A stretch of DNA of 50,135 bases from Intrasporangium chromatireducens Q5-1 (GTDB lineage: Bacteria > Actinomycetota > Actinomycetes > Actinomycetales > Dermatophilaceae). Position numbers and translations under genes: made by a program. How positions within the stretch are numbered: position 1 is the stretch's first letter; every line of letters starts with the position of its first letter. The DNA is taken from assembly GCF_000576575.1 (NCBI RefSeq), contig NZ_AWQS01000008.1:1-50135 (forward strand). The letters are read 5' to 3'. Below the pieces are notes generated by a model. It had not been told where the DNA came from. It saw only the letters and a list, made by a program, of their open reading frames with translations, and searched no databases. Positions 41,385-50,135 of this stretch are shown in pieces.

Positions 41385-43592
41385 GTGCTCCAGCAGTCCT
41401 CCCCGGTGGACCGGGTCCGCACCGGTCCGCTCGCTCGGCTCGGCCGGCTCGTGGCCCACCACCCCGTCCGGTGGCTCGTCGCCTGGGTCCTCATCACGAT
41501 CGCGTGCTTCGCCGTCGCGGTCGGTGGCGTCACCGGCCAGTCGCTCTTCAACCGGCTCCACTCGGGCGACCCCAGTGTCGGTGGGGAGGCCCAGCAGGCC
41601 CGCACCGTCATCGAGCGGATCGAGCCGTCGTTCGACAACCTCATGCTCCAGGTCCGAGGTGCCGACCTCAGGGACGCCGCGGCCGTGCGGCAGGCGGCGG
41701 CTCGGACGGCGCAGATCCGGGACATCGCCGGCGTCCACGAGGTCCGCTCACCGCTGCTGTCCCCCAAGGGCGTTGCCGTCCCCTCGGTGGCTCCCCTCTT
41801 GGCCGGCGGGACGGCCAGCTCCGGCGGCTTCATCACGGTCGTCGACTTCAAGGCCGGCCTGACCAAGGCCGACCAGAAGGCGGCCGAGCAGCAGGTCACG
41901 ACCGCGCTCGGCACGGTCACGAGCGCCTTCCCGGGAGCGACCGGCGAAGTGGGTGGCGTGCAGCCGGTCATCGACGCGATCACGTCCACTGTCGAGCGAG
42001 ATCTGTTGCGTGGTGAGGGAATTGCCCTGCCCTTGACGTTCATCGTGATGTTCTTCGTCTTCGGCGGTTTCGTGGCGGCCGGCATGCCCGTCGTCGGCGC
42101 CGTCGCGGCGATCGGCGGGGCGCTGCTGTCCCTCTTCGGCTTCTCACACGCCGTCGACCTCGACGCGACCGTCGTCAACATCGTGACCCTGCTCGGCTTC
42201 GGCCTGTCGATCGACTACGGCCTGCTCACGGTCAGCCGGTTCCGTGAGGAGCTCGCGGTCGCCCGGGGCGACGCGGCCGAGCTGACCCAGGAGCACATCG
42301 TCCAGGCCACCGGGCACACGGTGGCGACCGCCGGCCGGACCGTGCTCTTCTCGGGGCTGACCGTCGCGATCGCCCTGGCCGGTCTGCTCGTCTTCGAGGC
42401 CGAGATCATGAAGGCCATCGGCTTGGCGGGCGTGTCGGTCGTCCTCGTCGCGCTCGTCGTGGCCGTCACCCTCGTGCCGGCCCTCGCCGTCCTGGGGGCG
42501 CGACGGCTGGCGCGCAAGGCGCGCGTCGCCGCGTCCGACGAAGGCGCCTTCTCCGCCCTCGCACGCACGGTGCAGCGGCGACCGATCCTCGTCATCATCG
42601 GCGTCCTCGTCGTCCTGGTGGCGCTCGCCATCCCGACGTTCTCGGTGAAGCTCACCGCCTCCGGGACCGACCTGCTGCCCAAGTCGGCGCCGCAGCGGGT
42701 CTTCTTCGAGGACCTCGCCCGCGACTACCCGACCCTCAGCTCCCCCGAGGTGACGGTCGTCGCGACCTCGTCCGACACGGCCGCGGTCACGACGTGGGCC
42801 CAGGGACTCAGGTCCGAGCCGGGCGTCACGGCCGTGTCCGTCAGGCCCCTCGGGACCGACCACCAGCTCGTCTCCGTCCGGGTGGCCGGCTCCCCCACCT
42901 CCGACGACGCGCAGGCGGTGGTGAGCCACGTCCGCGAGGGCGGCGCGCCGTTCCCGACGCTGACGACGGGCCAGGCGGCCGGTCAGATGGACTTCCTGTC
43001 GTCCATGGCCCGTGGGGCGCCGTATGCCGTCCTGCTCGTCGTCGTCGGGACGTTCCTGCTGCTCTTCCTCATGACGGGGTCCGTCGTCGTCCCGATCAAG
43101 GCGCTGCTGCTCAACGTCCTGTCGCTGGGCGCCGCCCTCGGGGTCGTCGTGTGGGTCTTCGAGAAGGGACACCTCGAGGGCCTGCTCGCCTTCTCGTCCG
43201 TCGGCGCGGTCGAGTCGATGGTGCCCTTCCTCGTACTCGCCTTCGGCTTCGGGCTCTCGATGGACTACGAGGTCTTCCTGCTGTCGCGGATCACGGAGTT
43301 CCACAACCACGGCCACGACAACGACCGGTCCGTCTCCCTCGGGCTGCAGCGCACGGGCCGGATCATCACGTCCGCCGCCCTGCTCATCATCATCGTCTTC
43401 GCCGGGTTCATCGCCGGAGACATCCTCATCATCAAGGAGATCGGCGTCGCGCTCGTCGCTGCGGTCCTCATCGACGCGACCCTCGTCCGCATGCTCCTCG
43501 TGCCCGCCACGATGACCCTGCTCGGCCAGTGGAACTGGTGGTCCCCCCGGCCGCTCCGGCAGCTGCACGAGCGCTTCGGGATCACGGAGTGA
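41385..43592 (+). CDS. MMPL-family transporter (RND superfamily)
   Basis: A 735-residue polytopic membrane protein with two repeats: helix 1 (VRWLVAWVLITIACFAVAVG, about residues 29-48), a large extracytoplasmic loop, helices 2-6 with GFGLSIDYGLLTVSRFREE, then a second loop and helices with GFGLSMDYEVFLLSRITEF. The paired Asp-Tyr motifs are the proton-relay signature of MmpL proteins. The start at GTG 41385 has GGAAGG eight bases upstream; a later GTG is possible. Substrate unknown: relatives export lipids, siderophores or drugs. A GTATGCCG copy is at 43022. It overlaps the next gene by 4 bp. Confidence 0.9.
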   Translation: MLQQSSPVDRVRTGPLARLGRLVAHHPVRWLVAWVLITIACFAVAVGGVTGQSLFNRLHSGDPSVGGEAQQARTVIERIEPSFDNLMLQVRGADLRDAAAVRQAAARTAQIRDIAGVHEVRSPLLSPKGVAVPSVAPLLAGGTASSGGFITVVDFKAGLTKADQKAAEQQVTTALGTVTSAFPGATGEVGGVQPVIDAITSTVERDLLRGEGIALPLTFIVMFFVFGGFVAAGMPVVGAVAAIGGALLSLFGFSHAVDLDATVVNIVTLLGFGLSIDYGLLTVSRFREELAVARGDAAELTQEHIVQATGHTVATAGRTVLFSGLTVAIALAGLLVFEAEIMKAIGLAGVSVVLVALVVAVTLVPALAVLGARRLARKARVAASDEGAFSALARTVQRRPILVIIGVLVVLVALAIPTFSVKLTASGTDLLPKSAPQRVFFEDLARDYPTLSSPEVTVVATSSDTAAVTTWAQGLRSEPGVTAVSVRPLGTDHQLVSVRVAGSPTSDDAQAVVSHVREGGAPFPTLTTGQAAGQMDFLSSMARGAPYAVLLVVVGTFLLLFLMTGSVVVPIKALLLNVLSLGAALGVVVWVFEKGHLEGLLAFSSVGAVESMVPFLVLAFGFGLSMDYEVFLLSRITEFHNHGHDNDRSVSLGLQRTGRIITSAALLIIIVFAGFIAGDILIIKEIGVALVAAVLIDATLVRMLLVPATMTLLGQWNWWSPRPLRQLHERFGITE

Positions 43593-44356
43593 GTCCGGTC
43601 CGGTCGCTGCGACGGGTCGCGACCCACGAGGAGCTGGACGAGCTCACCGGCGCAGATGCCTTCCTCCGCTACGAGATCCCGGCTCCGCTCGCGGTGGCCG
43701 CCTGGTCGGCCGGCGAGGCGGTGGCCGTGCTGCGCCACTCGAACATCCGTCGACTCGGCGTCGTCGTGCTCGGTCCGCCCGAGGACGTCGGGACGCTCGC
43801 CGCCGGCCTGGCCGAGAGCGGTGACCTGCCGCGGCATGGGGTGCAGGGTGTGACGGTCGTCCGCGAGTCGTTCGCGGCGCTCCGGTCTCAGCTGTCCCTT
43901 GCCGAGGACGGCGGAGAGTGGGAATGGCTCTGCACCACAACGGAGCCCGCGCCGGTCAGCCAGGAGGACCGCCTCGTGCCGCTGTCGGAGGAGGACCTGC
44001 CCGACATCCGTGGCCTCCTCTCGGTCGCGAACGCGCGCACCGACGCCCGACCCTTCGAGCACGCCGGCCAGGTCTGGGTCGGTGTCCGCGACCGCACGGG
44101 TCGGCTCGTCGCGTGCGGCGTCCGCGAGCCGAACCTCGTCGGTGTCCCGGTGCTCGCCGGCATCACGGTCGACGAGGTGGCCCGCGGCACTGGGCTCGGG
44201 CTCGCCGTCACGGCGCGGCTCACGCGCGACGCCGTGCGCGAGTCCGGGGTGTGCACCCTCGGGCTGTACTCCGACAACGACGTGGCCCGGCGGCTCTACC
44301 ACGGCCTCGGCTACGGCGATGACCACCGCTGGTCGAGCCGGCCCCTGCTGAGCTAG
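43589..44356 (+). CDS. GNAT-family N-acetyltransferase
   Basis: A 255-residue protein with a C-terminal GNAT fold: AGITVDEVARGTGLGLAVTA (about residues 190-209) holds the acetyl-CoA pyrophosphate loop (consensus Q/RxxGxG/A), and LGLYSDNDVARRLYHGLGY is the family C-terminus. The N-terminal 130 residues are divergent and may be a second, degenerate GNAT or DUF4081-like domain. GTG 43589 overlaps the MMPL stop by 4 bp, so the two are likely co-translated. Substrate unknown. Confidence 0.85.
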   Translation: MSPVRSLRRVATHEELDELTGADAFLRYEIPAPLAVAAWSAGEAVAVLRHSNIRRLGVVVLGPPEDVGTLAAGLAESGDLPRHGVQGVTVVRESFAALRSQLSLAEDGGEWEWLCTTTEPAPVSQEDRLVPLSEEDLPDIRGLLSVANARTDARPFEHAGQVWVGVRDRTGRLVACGVREPNLVGVPVLAGITVDEVARGTGLGLAVTARLTRDAVRESGVCTLGLYSDNDVARRLYHGLGYGDDHRWSSRPLLS

Positions 44357-44366
44357 GCCGCCCGAG

Positions 44367-44454
44367 CCACGACAACGGGAGTCGACGCCACTTCTCGTGG
44401 CGCTTCGCCCGTGCCGACCACGACAACTGGAGTCGACGCCACTTCTCGTGGCGC
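44367..44454. repeat. 37-bp hairpin repeat, two copies, between convergent genes
   Basis: Copies at 44367-44403 and 44418-44454 (period 51) differ at one base. Each holds CGCCAC-TTCTC-GTGGCG (6-bp stem, 5-nt loop) and alternative outer arms CCACGA/TCGTGG. They fill the gap between the GNAT gene and the converging aspS, a bidirectional terminator position. Confidence 0.88.
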
Positions 44455-44471
44455 CGACCCGGGGCCGACTG

Positions 44472-46271
44472 TCAGACGGTGGCCGGCTCCCCCACGGCGG
44501 GCTTGGCGTCGACGCCGGCCTCCTTGCGCTGGCCCGGCGTGATCGGGGCCGGCGCGCCGGTCAGCGGGTCGTAGCCGCCGCCGGACTTGGGGAAGGCGAT
44601 GACGTCGCGGATCGAGTCGGTCCCGGCAAGGAGCGAGACGATCCGGTCCCAGCCGAACGCGATGCCGCCGTGCGGCGGTGCGCCGTACTGGAAGGCCTCG
44701 AGCAGGAAGCCGAACTTCTCGTCGGCCTCCTCGGGGGTGATGCCCATGACCTTGAAGACCCGCTCCTGCACGTCGCGGCGGTGGATACGGATGGAGCCGC
44801 CACCGATCTCGTTGCCGTTGCACACCATGTCGTAGGCATAGGCGAGGGCCGAGCCCGGGTCGGTGTCGAAGATGTCCTCGAACTCCTTCTTCGGCGAGGT
44901 GAAGGCGTGGTGGACCGCGGTCCACGCGCTGTGGCCGAGGGCGACGTCGCCGGAGGCGGTCGCCTCGGCGGACGGCTCGAACAGTGGCGCGTCGAGCACC
45001 CAGAGGAAGCTCCATGCCGTCTCGTCGATGAGGCCGCACCGGTGGCCGATCTCGAGGCGGGCCGCCCCGAGCAGCGAGCGCGACTCCTTGACCCCGCCGG
45101 CGGCGAAGAAGATGCAGTCGCCGGGCTGGGCGCCGACGTGGTGGGCCAGGCCGTCCCGCTCGGCGTCGGTGAGGTTCTTGGCCACGGGCCCGCCGAGCGT
45201 GCCGTCCTCCTGGACGAGGACGTAGGCCAGCCCCTTGGCCCCGCGCTGCTTGGCCCAGTCCTGCCACGCGTCGAGCTGCTTGCGCGGCTGCGAGGCGCCA
45301 CCGGGCATGACGACGGCGCCGACGTAGGAGGCCTGGAAGACCCGGAAGGTCGTGTCGGCGAAGAACTCGGTGCACTCCGTGATCTCGTTGCCGAACCGCA
45401 GGTCGGGCTTGTCCGTGCCGTAGCGGGCCATCGCGTCCGCGTACGTCATGCGCGGGAACGGGGTCTGCAGGTCCACCCCGATGAGCTTCCAGATCTCGGT
45501 GACGATCGCCTCGCCGAGCTCGATCACGTCGTCCTGCTCGACGAACGACATCTCGATGTCGAGCTGGGTGAACTCCGGCTGACGGTCGGCGCGGAAGTCC
45601 TCGTCGCGGTAGCAGCGGGCGATCTGGTAGTAGCGCTCCATCCCGGCGACCATGAGCAGCTGCTTGAACAGCTGCGGGCTCTGCGGCAGCGCGTACCAGC
45701 TGCCGGGCGCGAGCCGGGCGGGCACGAGGAAGTCGCGCGCGCCCTCGGGGGTCGAGCGGGTCAGGGTCGGGGTCTCGATCTCGACGAAGTCGCGCTCGCC
45801 CAGGACCACACGGGCCGCGGCGTTCACCTTGCTGCGCAAGCGGATCGCCGCGCCGGCGGAGTGGGCACCCGGGCGACGAAGGTCGAGGTAGCGGTGCTTG
45901 AGCCGCGCCTCCTCGCCGACGCTGACCCGCTCGTCGATCTGGAACGGCAGGGGCGCACTCGCGCCGAGCACCTCGAGCTCACTCGCGACGACCTCGACGT
46001 CACCGGTCGGCAGGTCCGGGTTGGCGTTGCCCTCCGGACGGACGCGCACCTCACCGGTGACCCGGATGCAGTACTCGTTGCGCACGTCGTGAGCGCCGCC
46101 CTCGGCCAGCACCTCGTCGCGGGCCACGACCTGGACGATGCCCGACGCGTCACGGAGGTCAAGGAAGGCCACCCCACCGTGATCTCGCCGCCGCGCCACC
46201 CAGCCGGTCAGCGTGACGGTCGTTCCAGCGTGGTCGGCACGCAGGGTGCCGGCCTCGTGAGTGCGGAGCAC
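44472..46271 (-). CDS. aspS: aspartyl-tRNA synthetase, probably non-discriminating (Asp/Asn)
   Basis: A 599-residue bacterial-type class IIb synthetase: OB-fold anticodon domain (1-110), motif 2 [20 protein letters not shown], the GAD insertion domain (about 290-420) and motif 3 GIAFGWDR. Residue 31 in RRRDHGGV is His; in Pseudomonas aeruginosa AspRS that His permits charging of tRNA-Asn, whereas discriminating enzymes have Leu. The mischarged Asp-tRNA-Asn would be amidated by GatCAB. GTG 46271 has AAGGA upstream. Confidence 0.97.
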   Translation of the reverse strand: MLRTHEAGTLRADHAGTTVTLTGWVARRRDHGGVAFLDLRDASGIVQVVARDEVLAEGGAHDVRNEYCIRVTGEVRVRPEGNANPDLPTGDVEVVASELEVLGASAPLPFQIDERVSVGEEARLKHRYLDLRRPGAHSAGAAIRLRSKVNAAARVVLGERDFVEIETPTLTRSTPEGARDFLVPARLAPGSWYALPQSPQLFKQLLMVAGMERYYQIARCYRDEDFRADRQPEFTQLDIEMSFVEQDDVIELGEAIVTEIWKLIGVDLQTPFPRMTYADAMARYGTDKPDLRFGNEITECTEFFADTTFRVFQASYVGAVVMPGGASQPRKQLDAWQDWAKQRGAKGLAYVLVQEDGTLGGPVAKNLTDAERDGLAHHVGAQPGDCIFFAAGGVKESRSLLGAARLEIGHRCGLIDETAWSFLWVLDAPLFEPSAEATASGDVALGHSAWTAVHHAFTSPKKEFEDIFDTDPGSALAYAYDMVCNGNEIGGGSIRIHRRDVQERVFKVMGITPEEADEKFGFLLEAFQYGAPPHGGIAFGWDRIVSLLAGTDSIRDVIAFPKSGGGYDPLTGAPAPITPGQRKEAGVDAKPAVGEPATV

Positions 46272-46408
46272 GGGGATCCTTCCGAGGTGGTGACGATGGT
46301 GGCGTATGCCGCTGAGCCCGGCGAGCGGGCACAGCCCCTCATCCTACGGTGTGCTGCTCACCCTCTGGTCCGGCTGCATGCGGCCGGCCCCCGCTGGGTA
46401 GCGTGGAG
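46272..46408. promoter_or_regulatory. divergent aspS / acyltransferase intergenic region
   Basis: This 137-bp gap holds a GTATGCCGCTGAGC copy (from 46304) and a -10-like TAGGAT on the minus strand (46346-46341) for aspS. I see no convincing -35 boxes and no T-box. Confidence 0.35.
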
Positions 46409-47488
46409 ATGGTGCAGCACTCCCGGAACCAAGACCTCGACGGGGTCCGCGGCCTGGCCATCCTGCTCGTCATCGCCGCGCACGTCGGGCTGCCCGTCCG
46501 TTGGGGCGGCCTGTCCGGCGTCACCCTCTTCTTCGTCCTGTCCGGCTATCTCATCACCACGTTGCTGATCCGCGAGTGGGACACCTTCGGGTCGGTCAGC
46601 CTGTGGCGCTTCTGGGGCCGCCGCGCGTTGCGCCTGCTGCCCGCCCTGGTGCTGCTGCTCGCGCTCGTGCCCGTGCTCCTGCTCGTCACGCACGACGACC
46701 GCCTCCGCACCTACCCCACAGCGGCCGTCGCCTCGCTGCTCTACGTCGGCAACTGGGTCCGGGTGCACGGCACCGACCTCGGGGTGCTGAACCACCTGTG
46801 GTCCCTCTCGGTGGAGGAGCAGTTCTACGTCGTGTGGCCGCTCCTCTTCATCGCGTTGCTGCGGTGGTGGCGGCGGCACGTCGTCACGGTCGTCGTGACC
46901 CTCGCCGCGATCGCCACCTGCTACAGCGTGTGGTCGCGGGGGTCCTACATCTCCACCGAGTCCAACGCCTTCGCCCTCCTGCTGGGCGTGAGCCTCGCCC
47001 TCGCGCTCGCCGGGATCCACCGGCGCGGCTGGCGGCTGCCGGCGGCCTCGCCCGCCGTGCCGTTCGCCGTGCTCGTCGCTGTCTCCGCCTTCCCGAGCCA
47101 CGGCCTGGCGACCGATGTCAGCCTCTTCGAGCCGCTCGGTGCCCTCTACGCGTTCATCAGCGTCTGGCTCGTGGCGTCTGCGGCTCTTGGGCACTCACGG
47201 GTCGTCGGGTCCCGGTTCATGGTCTTCTTCGGCACGATCAGCTACGCGCTCTACCTCTGGCACCAGACGCTCATCAACTCGCACCTGCTCGGCCCGCACG
47301 CGATCCCCCGCAACCTCGTGCTCGTCGCGGTGGCGATCGCGCTGGCCTGGATCTCGTGGGTCGCCGTCGAGCGACCGATCGGTCGGCTCCGGGGCAGGCT
47401 GCACCTCGACCGCCGGCGCGAGCCGGCACCGGCTGCTGCCGACGAACGACCCTTGGTCACGCAGGGCGCAGCCGAACCGTCGTCCTGA
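46409..47488 (+). CDS. acyltransferase 3 family membrane protein (OafA/YrhL type)
   Basis: A 359-residue polytopic membrane protein with about ten helices. The family N-terminus DLDGVRGLAILLVIAAHVG carries the conserved Arg and His; FFVLSGYLIT, RRALRLLPALVLLL and SLSVEEQFYVVWPLL are all diagnostic. Such proteins O-acylate cell-surface polysaccharides, peptidoglycan or lipids. There is no C-terminal SGNH domain. Start uncertain: ATG 46409 or GTG 46403; conserved sequence begins 8 residues in. The acceptor is unknown. Confidence 0.88.
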   Translation: MVQHSRNQDLDGVRGLAILLVIAAHVGLPVRWGGLSGVTLFFVLSGYLITTLLIREWDTFGSVSLWRFWGRRALRLLPALVLLLALVPVLLLVTHDDRLRTYPTAAVASLLYVGNWVRVHGTDLGVLNHLWSLSVEEQFYVVWPLLFIALLRWWRRHVVTVVVTLAAIATCYSVWSRGSYISTESNAFALLLGVSLALALAGIHRRGWRLPAASPAVPFAVLVAVSAFPSHGLATDVSLFEPLGALYAFISVWLVASAALGHSRVVGSRFMVFFGTISYALYLWHQTLINSHLLGPHAIPRNLVLVAVAIALAWISWVAVERPIGRLRGRLHLDRRREPAPAAADERPLVTQGAAEPSS

Positions 47489-47541
47489 GCACGGCGCGGG
47501 GAGGCCTCCGGACCAATGATCCTCGGCGGGCGGCCAGCCGC

Positions 47542-47592
47542 CCACGAGAGGTATGCCGCTCGCCCGACCGGGCTGAGCGGCATACCTCGTGG
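47542..47592. terminator. hairpin from a second inverted pair of the GTATGCCGCT motif
   Basis: GTATGCCGCT (47551-47560) pairs with AGCGGCATAC (47576-47585); GCCCG/CGGGC forms an inner stem and CCACGAG (47542-47548) with CTCGTGG (47586-47592) an outer stem. The structure lies midway between the acyltransferase stop and the converging Nudix stop, so it probably terminates both. Confidence 0.8.
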
Positions 47593-47600
47593 TGGGTCCG

Positions 47601-48272
47601 TCAGGCGCGCTGGGAGGGGTGCGCGGGCCAGGGCGCGTCGTGCGGGCGCAGCGTCTCCCACCCGAGCGAGCGGGAGGTCGCCGCCGCGAGCACGCCGATC
47701 ACGGCCGCGGAGTTGTGCACCTCGCCGGCGAGGACGGCGCCGACCGCCTCGTCGAGCGGCACCCAGAGAGGGCGCAGGTCGGCCTCCTCGCCGGTGCGCT
47801 CGTGGCCCGTGCCGTCGGGCACATCGCTGAGGTCGCGGGCGAGGAAGACGCGCACGGCCTCGGGGAAGGCCCCCGGTGAGGCAAAGCTGTCGGCGAGCAC
47901 GTCCCACCGACCGGCGCGCAGGTCGACCTCCTCGGCGAGCTCGCGCGCGGCGGCCTGCCAGGGCGGCTCGTCGTCGACGTCGAGGATGCCGGCGGGCAGC
48001 TCCCACAGGTGCGCCCCGGCGGCGTGCCGGTACTGCCGGATCATCATGACGTGGTCGACGCCGTCGACCGGCCGGAGCGCGACGATGACGACGGCCCCCG
48101 GGTGCTCGATGTAGTCACGCTCGACGACCCCGCCCCCTTCGCCGAGGTCGACGGTGTCACGGCGCACGTCGAAGATCATGCCCTCGAAGAGGACCTTCGA
48201 GTCGAGGACCGGCTTGCGGCCGTAGTCGTCGTGCAGGTCGCTCCCGCGCCCGAGCGGCGCCGAGAGGGTCAC
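47601..48272 (-). CDS. Nudix hydrolase, ADP-ribose pyrophosphatase type
   Basis: A 223-residue Nudix protein. The box runs from Gly95 (GILDVDDE) through RELAEEVDL (110-118), one residue longer between Gly and the first Glu than the textbook Gx5E, as in many actinobacterial ADP-ribose pyrophosphatases. Upstream [15 protein letters not shown] and downstream [17 protein letters not shown] fit that subfamily. GTG 48272 overlaps the pyrG stop by 4 bp; pyrG-Nudix adjacency is common in actinobacteria. Likely clears ADP-ribose or related nucleoside diphosphates. Confidence 0.9.
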   Translation of the reverse strand: MTLSAPLGRGSDLHDDYGRKPVLDSKVLFEGMIFDVRRDTVDLGEGGGVVERDYIEHPGAVVIVALRPVDGVDHVMMIRQYRHAAGAHLWELPAGILDVDDEPPWQAAARELAEEVDLRAGRWDVLADSFASPGAFPEAVRVFLARDLSDVPDGTGHERTGEEADLRPLWVPLDEAVGAVLAGEVHNSAAVIGVLAAATSRSLGWETLRPHDAPWPAHPSQRA

Positions 48273-49990
48273 TCGGCCTCGGCTGCCGCGCCGACGCCGA
48301 CCGGGGCCGCCTCGCCGCGACCGGCCCGCTCGACCTCGACGAGCCGCTGGGCGCGCTGCTGCTCGAGCGCCGCGCCGATGAGCCCGGCGAAGAGCGGGTG
48401 GGCCCGGTTCGGTCGGGACAGGAACTCGGGGTGGGCCTGGGTCGAGACGTAGTAGGGGTGCACCTCGCGGGGCAGCTCGGCGAACTCGACGAGCATCCCG
48501 TCGGGCGAGGTCCCGGAGAAGACGAGCCCGGCCTGCTCGAGCCGGTCCCGGTAGGCGTTGTTGACCTCGTAGCGGTGCCGGTGCCGCTCCTCGACGAGCG
48601 GCGCGCCGTAGGTCTCCTCGATGACGCTGCCCGCCTTGAGCCGGGCCGGGTAGAGCCCGAGACGCATCGTGCCACCGAGGTCGCCGGCTCCCTCGACGTA
48701 CGCCTTCTGCTCCTCCATCGTCGCGATGACGGGGGTGGCGGTGTCCGGGTCGAACTCCGTCGACGACGCGTCCTGCTCGCCGAGGACGCTGCGGGCGTAC
48801 TCGATCACCATGCACTGCAGGCCGAGGCAGATCCCGAGCGTCGGCACCTGGCGCTCCCGCGCCCAGGTAAGGGCGCCGAGCTTGCCCTCGATGCCGCGCA
48901 CGCCGAAGCCCCCGGGCACGAGGACCGCGTCGACGCCGGACAGCGCCCGCTGGGCTCCGGCCGGGGTCTGGCACTCGTCGCTGGCGACCCAGCGGATCTG
49001 CACCCGCGCGTCGTGGTGGAAGCCGCCGGCGCGCAACGCCTCGGTGACCGACAGGTAGGCGTCGGGCAGGTCGACGTACTTGCCGACGAGGGCGACCTCG
49101 ACCTCGTGCTCGGGGTCGTGGACCCGCTGCAGGAGCCGGTCCCACTCGGTCCAGTCGACGTCGCGGAAGGCGAGACCGAGGCGACGGATGACGTGGGCGT
49201 CGATCCCCTCGGAGTGGAGGACGCGCGGGATGTCGTAGATGCTCGGGGCGTCGACGCAGGCGGCGACCGCCTCGACGTCGACGTCGCACATGAGCGAGAT
49301 CTTGCGCTTGATGCCGTCGGGGATGTCGCGGTCGGCGCGCAGCACGAGCCCGTCCGGCTGGATCCCGACCTGGCGCAGCGCGGCCACCGAGTGCTGGGTC
49401 GGCTTGGTCTTCAGCTCGCCGCTCGGGGCGAGGTAGGGCACGAGCGAGACGTGGAGGAAGAACGAGTTGTCGCGGCCGATGAGGTGGCGCACCTGGCGGG
49501 CCGCCTCGAGGAACGGCAGCGACTCGATGTCGCCGACGGTGCCGCCGATCTCGGTGATGATCAGGTCCGGCGCGTCCGGGCCACCGGTCGCGAGCGCGCG
49601 CATCCTGGCGACGATCTCGTTGGTGATGTGCGGGATGACCTGGACGGTGTCGCCGAGGTACTCGCCGCGCCGCTCCCGGGCGATGACGGTGTTGTAGATC
49701 TGGCCGGTCGTCACGTTGGCCGAGCCGACGAGGTTCACGTCGAGGAACCGCTCGTAGTGGCCGATGTCGAGATCGGTCTCGGCCCCGTCGTTGGTGACGA
49801 ACACCTCCCCGTGCTGGAACGGGTTCATCGTGCCCGGGTCGACGTTGATGTAGGGGTCGAGCTTCTGCATCGTGACCTTGAGTCCGCGTGAGCGGAGCAG
49901 CCGTCCGAGGCTGGAAGCCGTGAGTCCCTTGCCGAGCGAGGAGGCAACGCCCCCGGTCACAAAGATGTGCTTTGTCGTCGTTTCCACCAC
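48269..49990 (-). CDS. pyrG: CTP synthase
   Basis: A 573-residue amidotransferase that makes CTP from UTP, ATP and glutamine. Synthetase domain: [17 protein letters not shown] (13-29), [20 protein letters not shown] (near 43-62). Glutaminase domain: PGGFGVRG and the nucleophile Cys388 in GICLGLQCM, with HPEF near the C-terminus. Start GTG 49990. The last 30 residues are an Ala/Glu-rich tail. Confidence 0.98.
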   Translation of the reverse strand: MVETTTKHIFVTGGVASSLGKGLTASSLGRLLRSRGLKVTMQKLDPYINVDPGTMNPFQHGEVFVTNDGAETDLDIGHYERFLDVNLVGSANVTTGQIYNTVIARERRGEYLGDTVQVIPHITNEIVARMRALATGGPDAPDLIITEIGGTVGDIESLPFLEAARQVRHLIGRDNSFFLHVSLVPYLAPSGELKTKPTQHSVAALRQVGIQPDGLVLRADRDIPDGIKRKISLMCDVDVEAVAACVDAPSIYDIPRVLHSEGIDAHVIRRLGLAFRDVDWTEWDRLLQRVHDPEHEVEVALVGKYVDLPDAYLSVTEALRAGGFHHDARVQIRWVASDECQTPAGAQRALSGVDAVLVPGGFGVRGIEGKLGALTWARERQVPTLGICLGLQCMVIEYARSVLGEQDASSTEFDPDTATPVIATMEEQKAYVEGAGDLGGTMRLGLYPARLKAGSVIEETYGAPLVEERHRHRYEVNNAYRDRLEQAGLVFSGTSPDGMLVEFAELPREVHPYYVSTQAHPEFLSRPNRAHPLFAGLIGAALEQQRAQRLVEVERAGRGEAAPVGVGAAAEAE

Positions 49991-50006
49991 GGGCTTCGAG
50001 TCTACG

Positions 50007-50135
50007 TCATGACCCGACGAGGGACTGGTAGCGGGCCACCCACTGGCGCGCCTCGCCCTCCGGGGCCTCCCACGACCGGGCGCGTTCCCGGCCGGCGGCC
50101 GACAGGGCGGCCCGCCGGGCGGGGTCGCGCAGCAG
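50007..50135 (-). CDS. C-terminus of a probable glycosyltransferase (partial)
   Basis: Only the final 42 residues are in the window, ending at TGA 50007. They read [20 protein letters not shown] then [19 protein letters not shown], the pattern that closes GT4-type glycosyltransferases (DPxRRxxLxxAGRERAxxW...Y). The catalytic part lies beyond base 50135, so the assignment rests on the tail alone. Confidence 0.55.
   Translation of the reverse strand: MLRDPARRAALSAAGRERARSWEAPEGEARQWVARYQSLVGS

Overview
The window is high-GC actinobacterial chromosome (visibly around 70% GC, GTG and TTG starts common, tight 4-bp ATGA/GTGA gene overlaps). The set mihF, actinobacterial PriA lacking helicase motifs, HelR/HelD-like RNA polymerase motor, unlinked CoaC His-type CoaBC and the alaS-ruvX-mltG-aroE-prepilin peptidase-aroCKBQ-efp-nusB order point to Actinomycetota; codon use and small dispersed repeats fit a Micrococcales/Intrasporangiaceae-type organism (inference, no database search was possible).

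Layout, left to right: (1) 1-13.8 kb, minus strand: a pyrimidine operon pyrR-pyrB-pyrC-carA-carB-pyrF preceded by a PyrR-binding hairpin that buries the pyrR Shine-Dalgarno, followed by mihF-gmk-rpoZ-coaBC-metK-priA (priA runs off the left edge). (2) 13.95-16.85 kb, plus strand: metNIQ methionine importer with its own TTGACA promoter and a strong shared terminator. (3) 16.85-20 kb, minus strand: a flavodoxin-like protein and an MgtA-type Mg2+ P-type ATPase. (4) 20-21 kb: nusB and efp, divergent from a HelR/HelD-family motor gene. (5) 23.4-33.5 kb, minus strand: the chorismate genes aroE/aroC/aroK/aroB/aroQ with mltG, ruvX, alaS, an A24 prepilin peptidase and an FMN reductase. (6) 33.6-39.75 kb, minus strand: a five-gene oligopeptide ABC importer. 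(7) 40-48.3 kb: rarA head-to-head with an MMPL transporter and a GNAT acetyltransferase, then aspS, a membrane acyltransferase and a Nudix hydrolase. (8) 48.3-50.1 kb: pyrG and the last 42 residues of a probable glycosyltransferase.

Functionally this is core metabolism: pyrimidine synthesis from carbamoyl phosphate to UMP (and CTP by pyrG), the shikimate pathway, methionine uptake plus S-adenosylmethionine synthesis, coenzyme A synthesis, two aminoacyl-tRNA synthetases, and translation/transcription factors. I found no defence system, prophage, integrase, CRISPR array, tRNA or rRNA, and no new multi-gene system.

What the genes do not explain is a set of small repeats. The octamer GTATGCCG occurs 25 times by my hand count, in both orientations (13:12), often extended to GTATGCCGCT[C/G]AGC; two inverted pairs of it form hairpins at gene ends, and it is over-represented between genes. 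A second repeat with a 34-bp core occurs three times, once as an in-frame 81-bp insertion that duplicated the gmk start codon. A third, 37-bp hairpin repeat is present twice between the GNAT gene and aspS.
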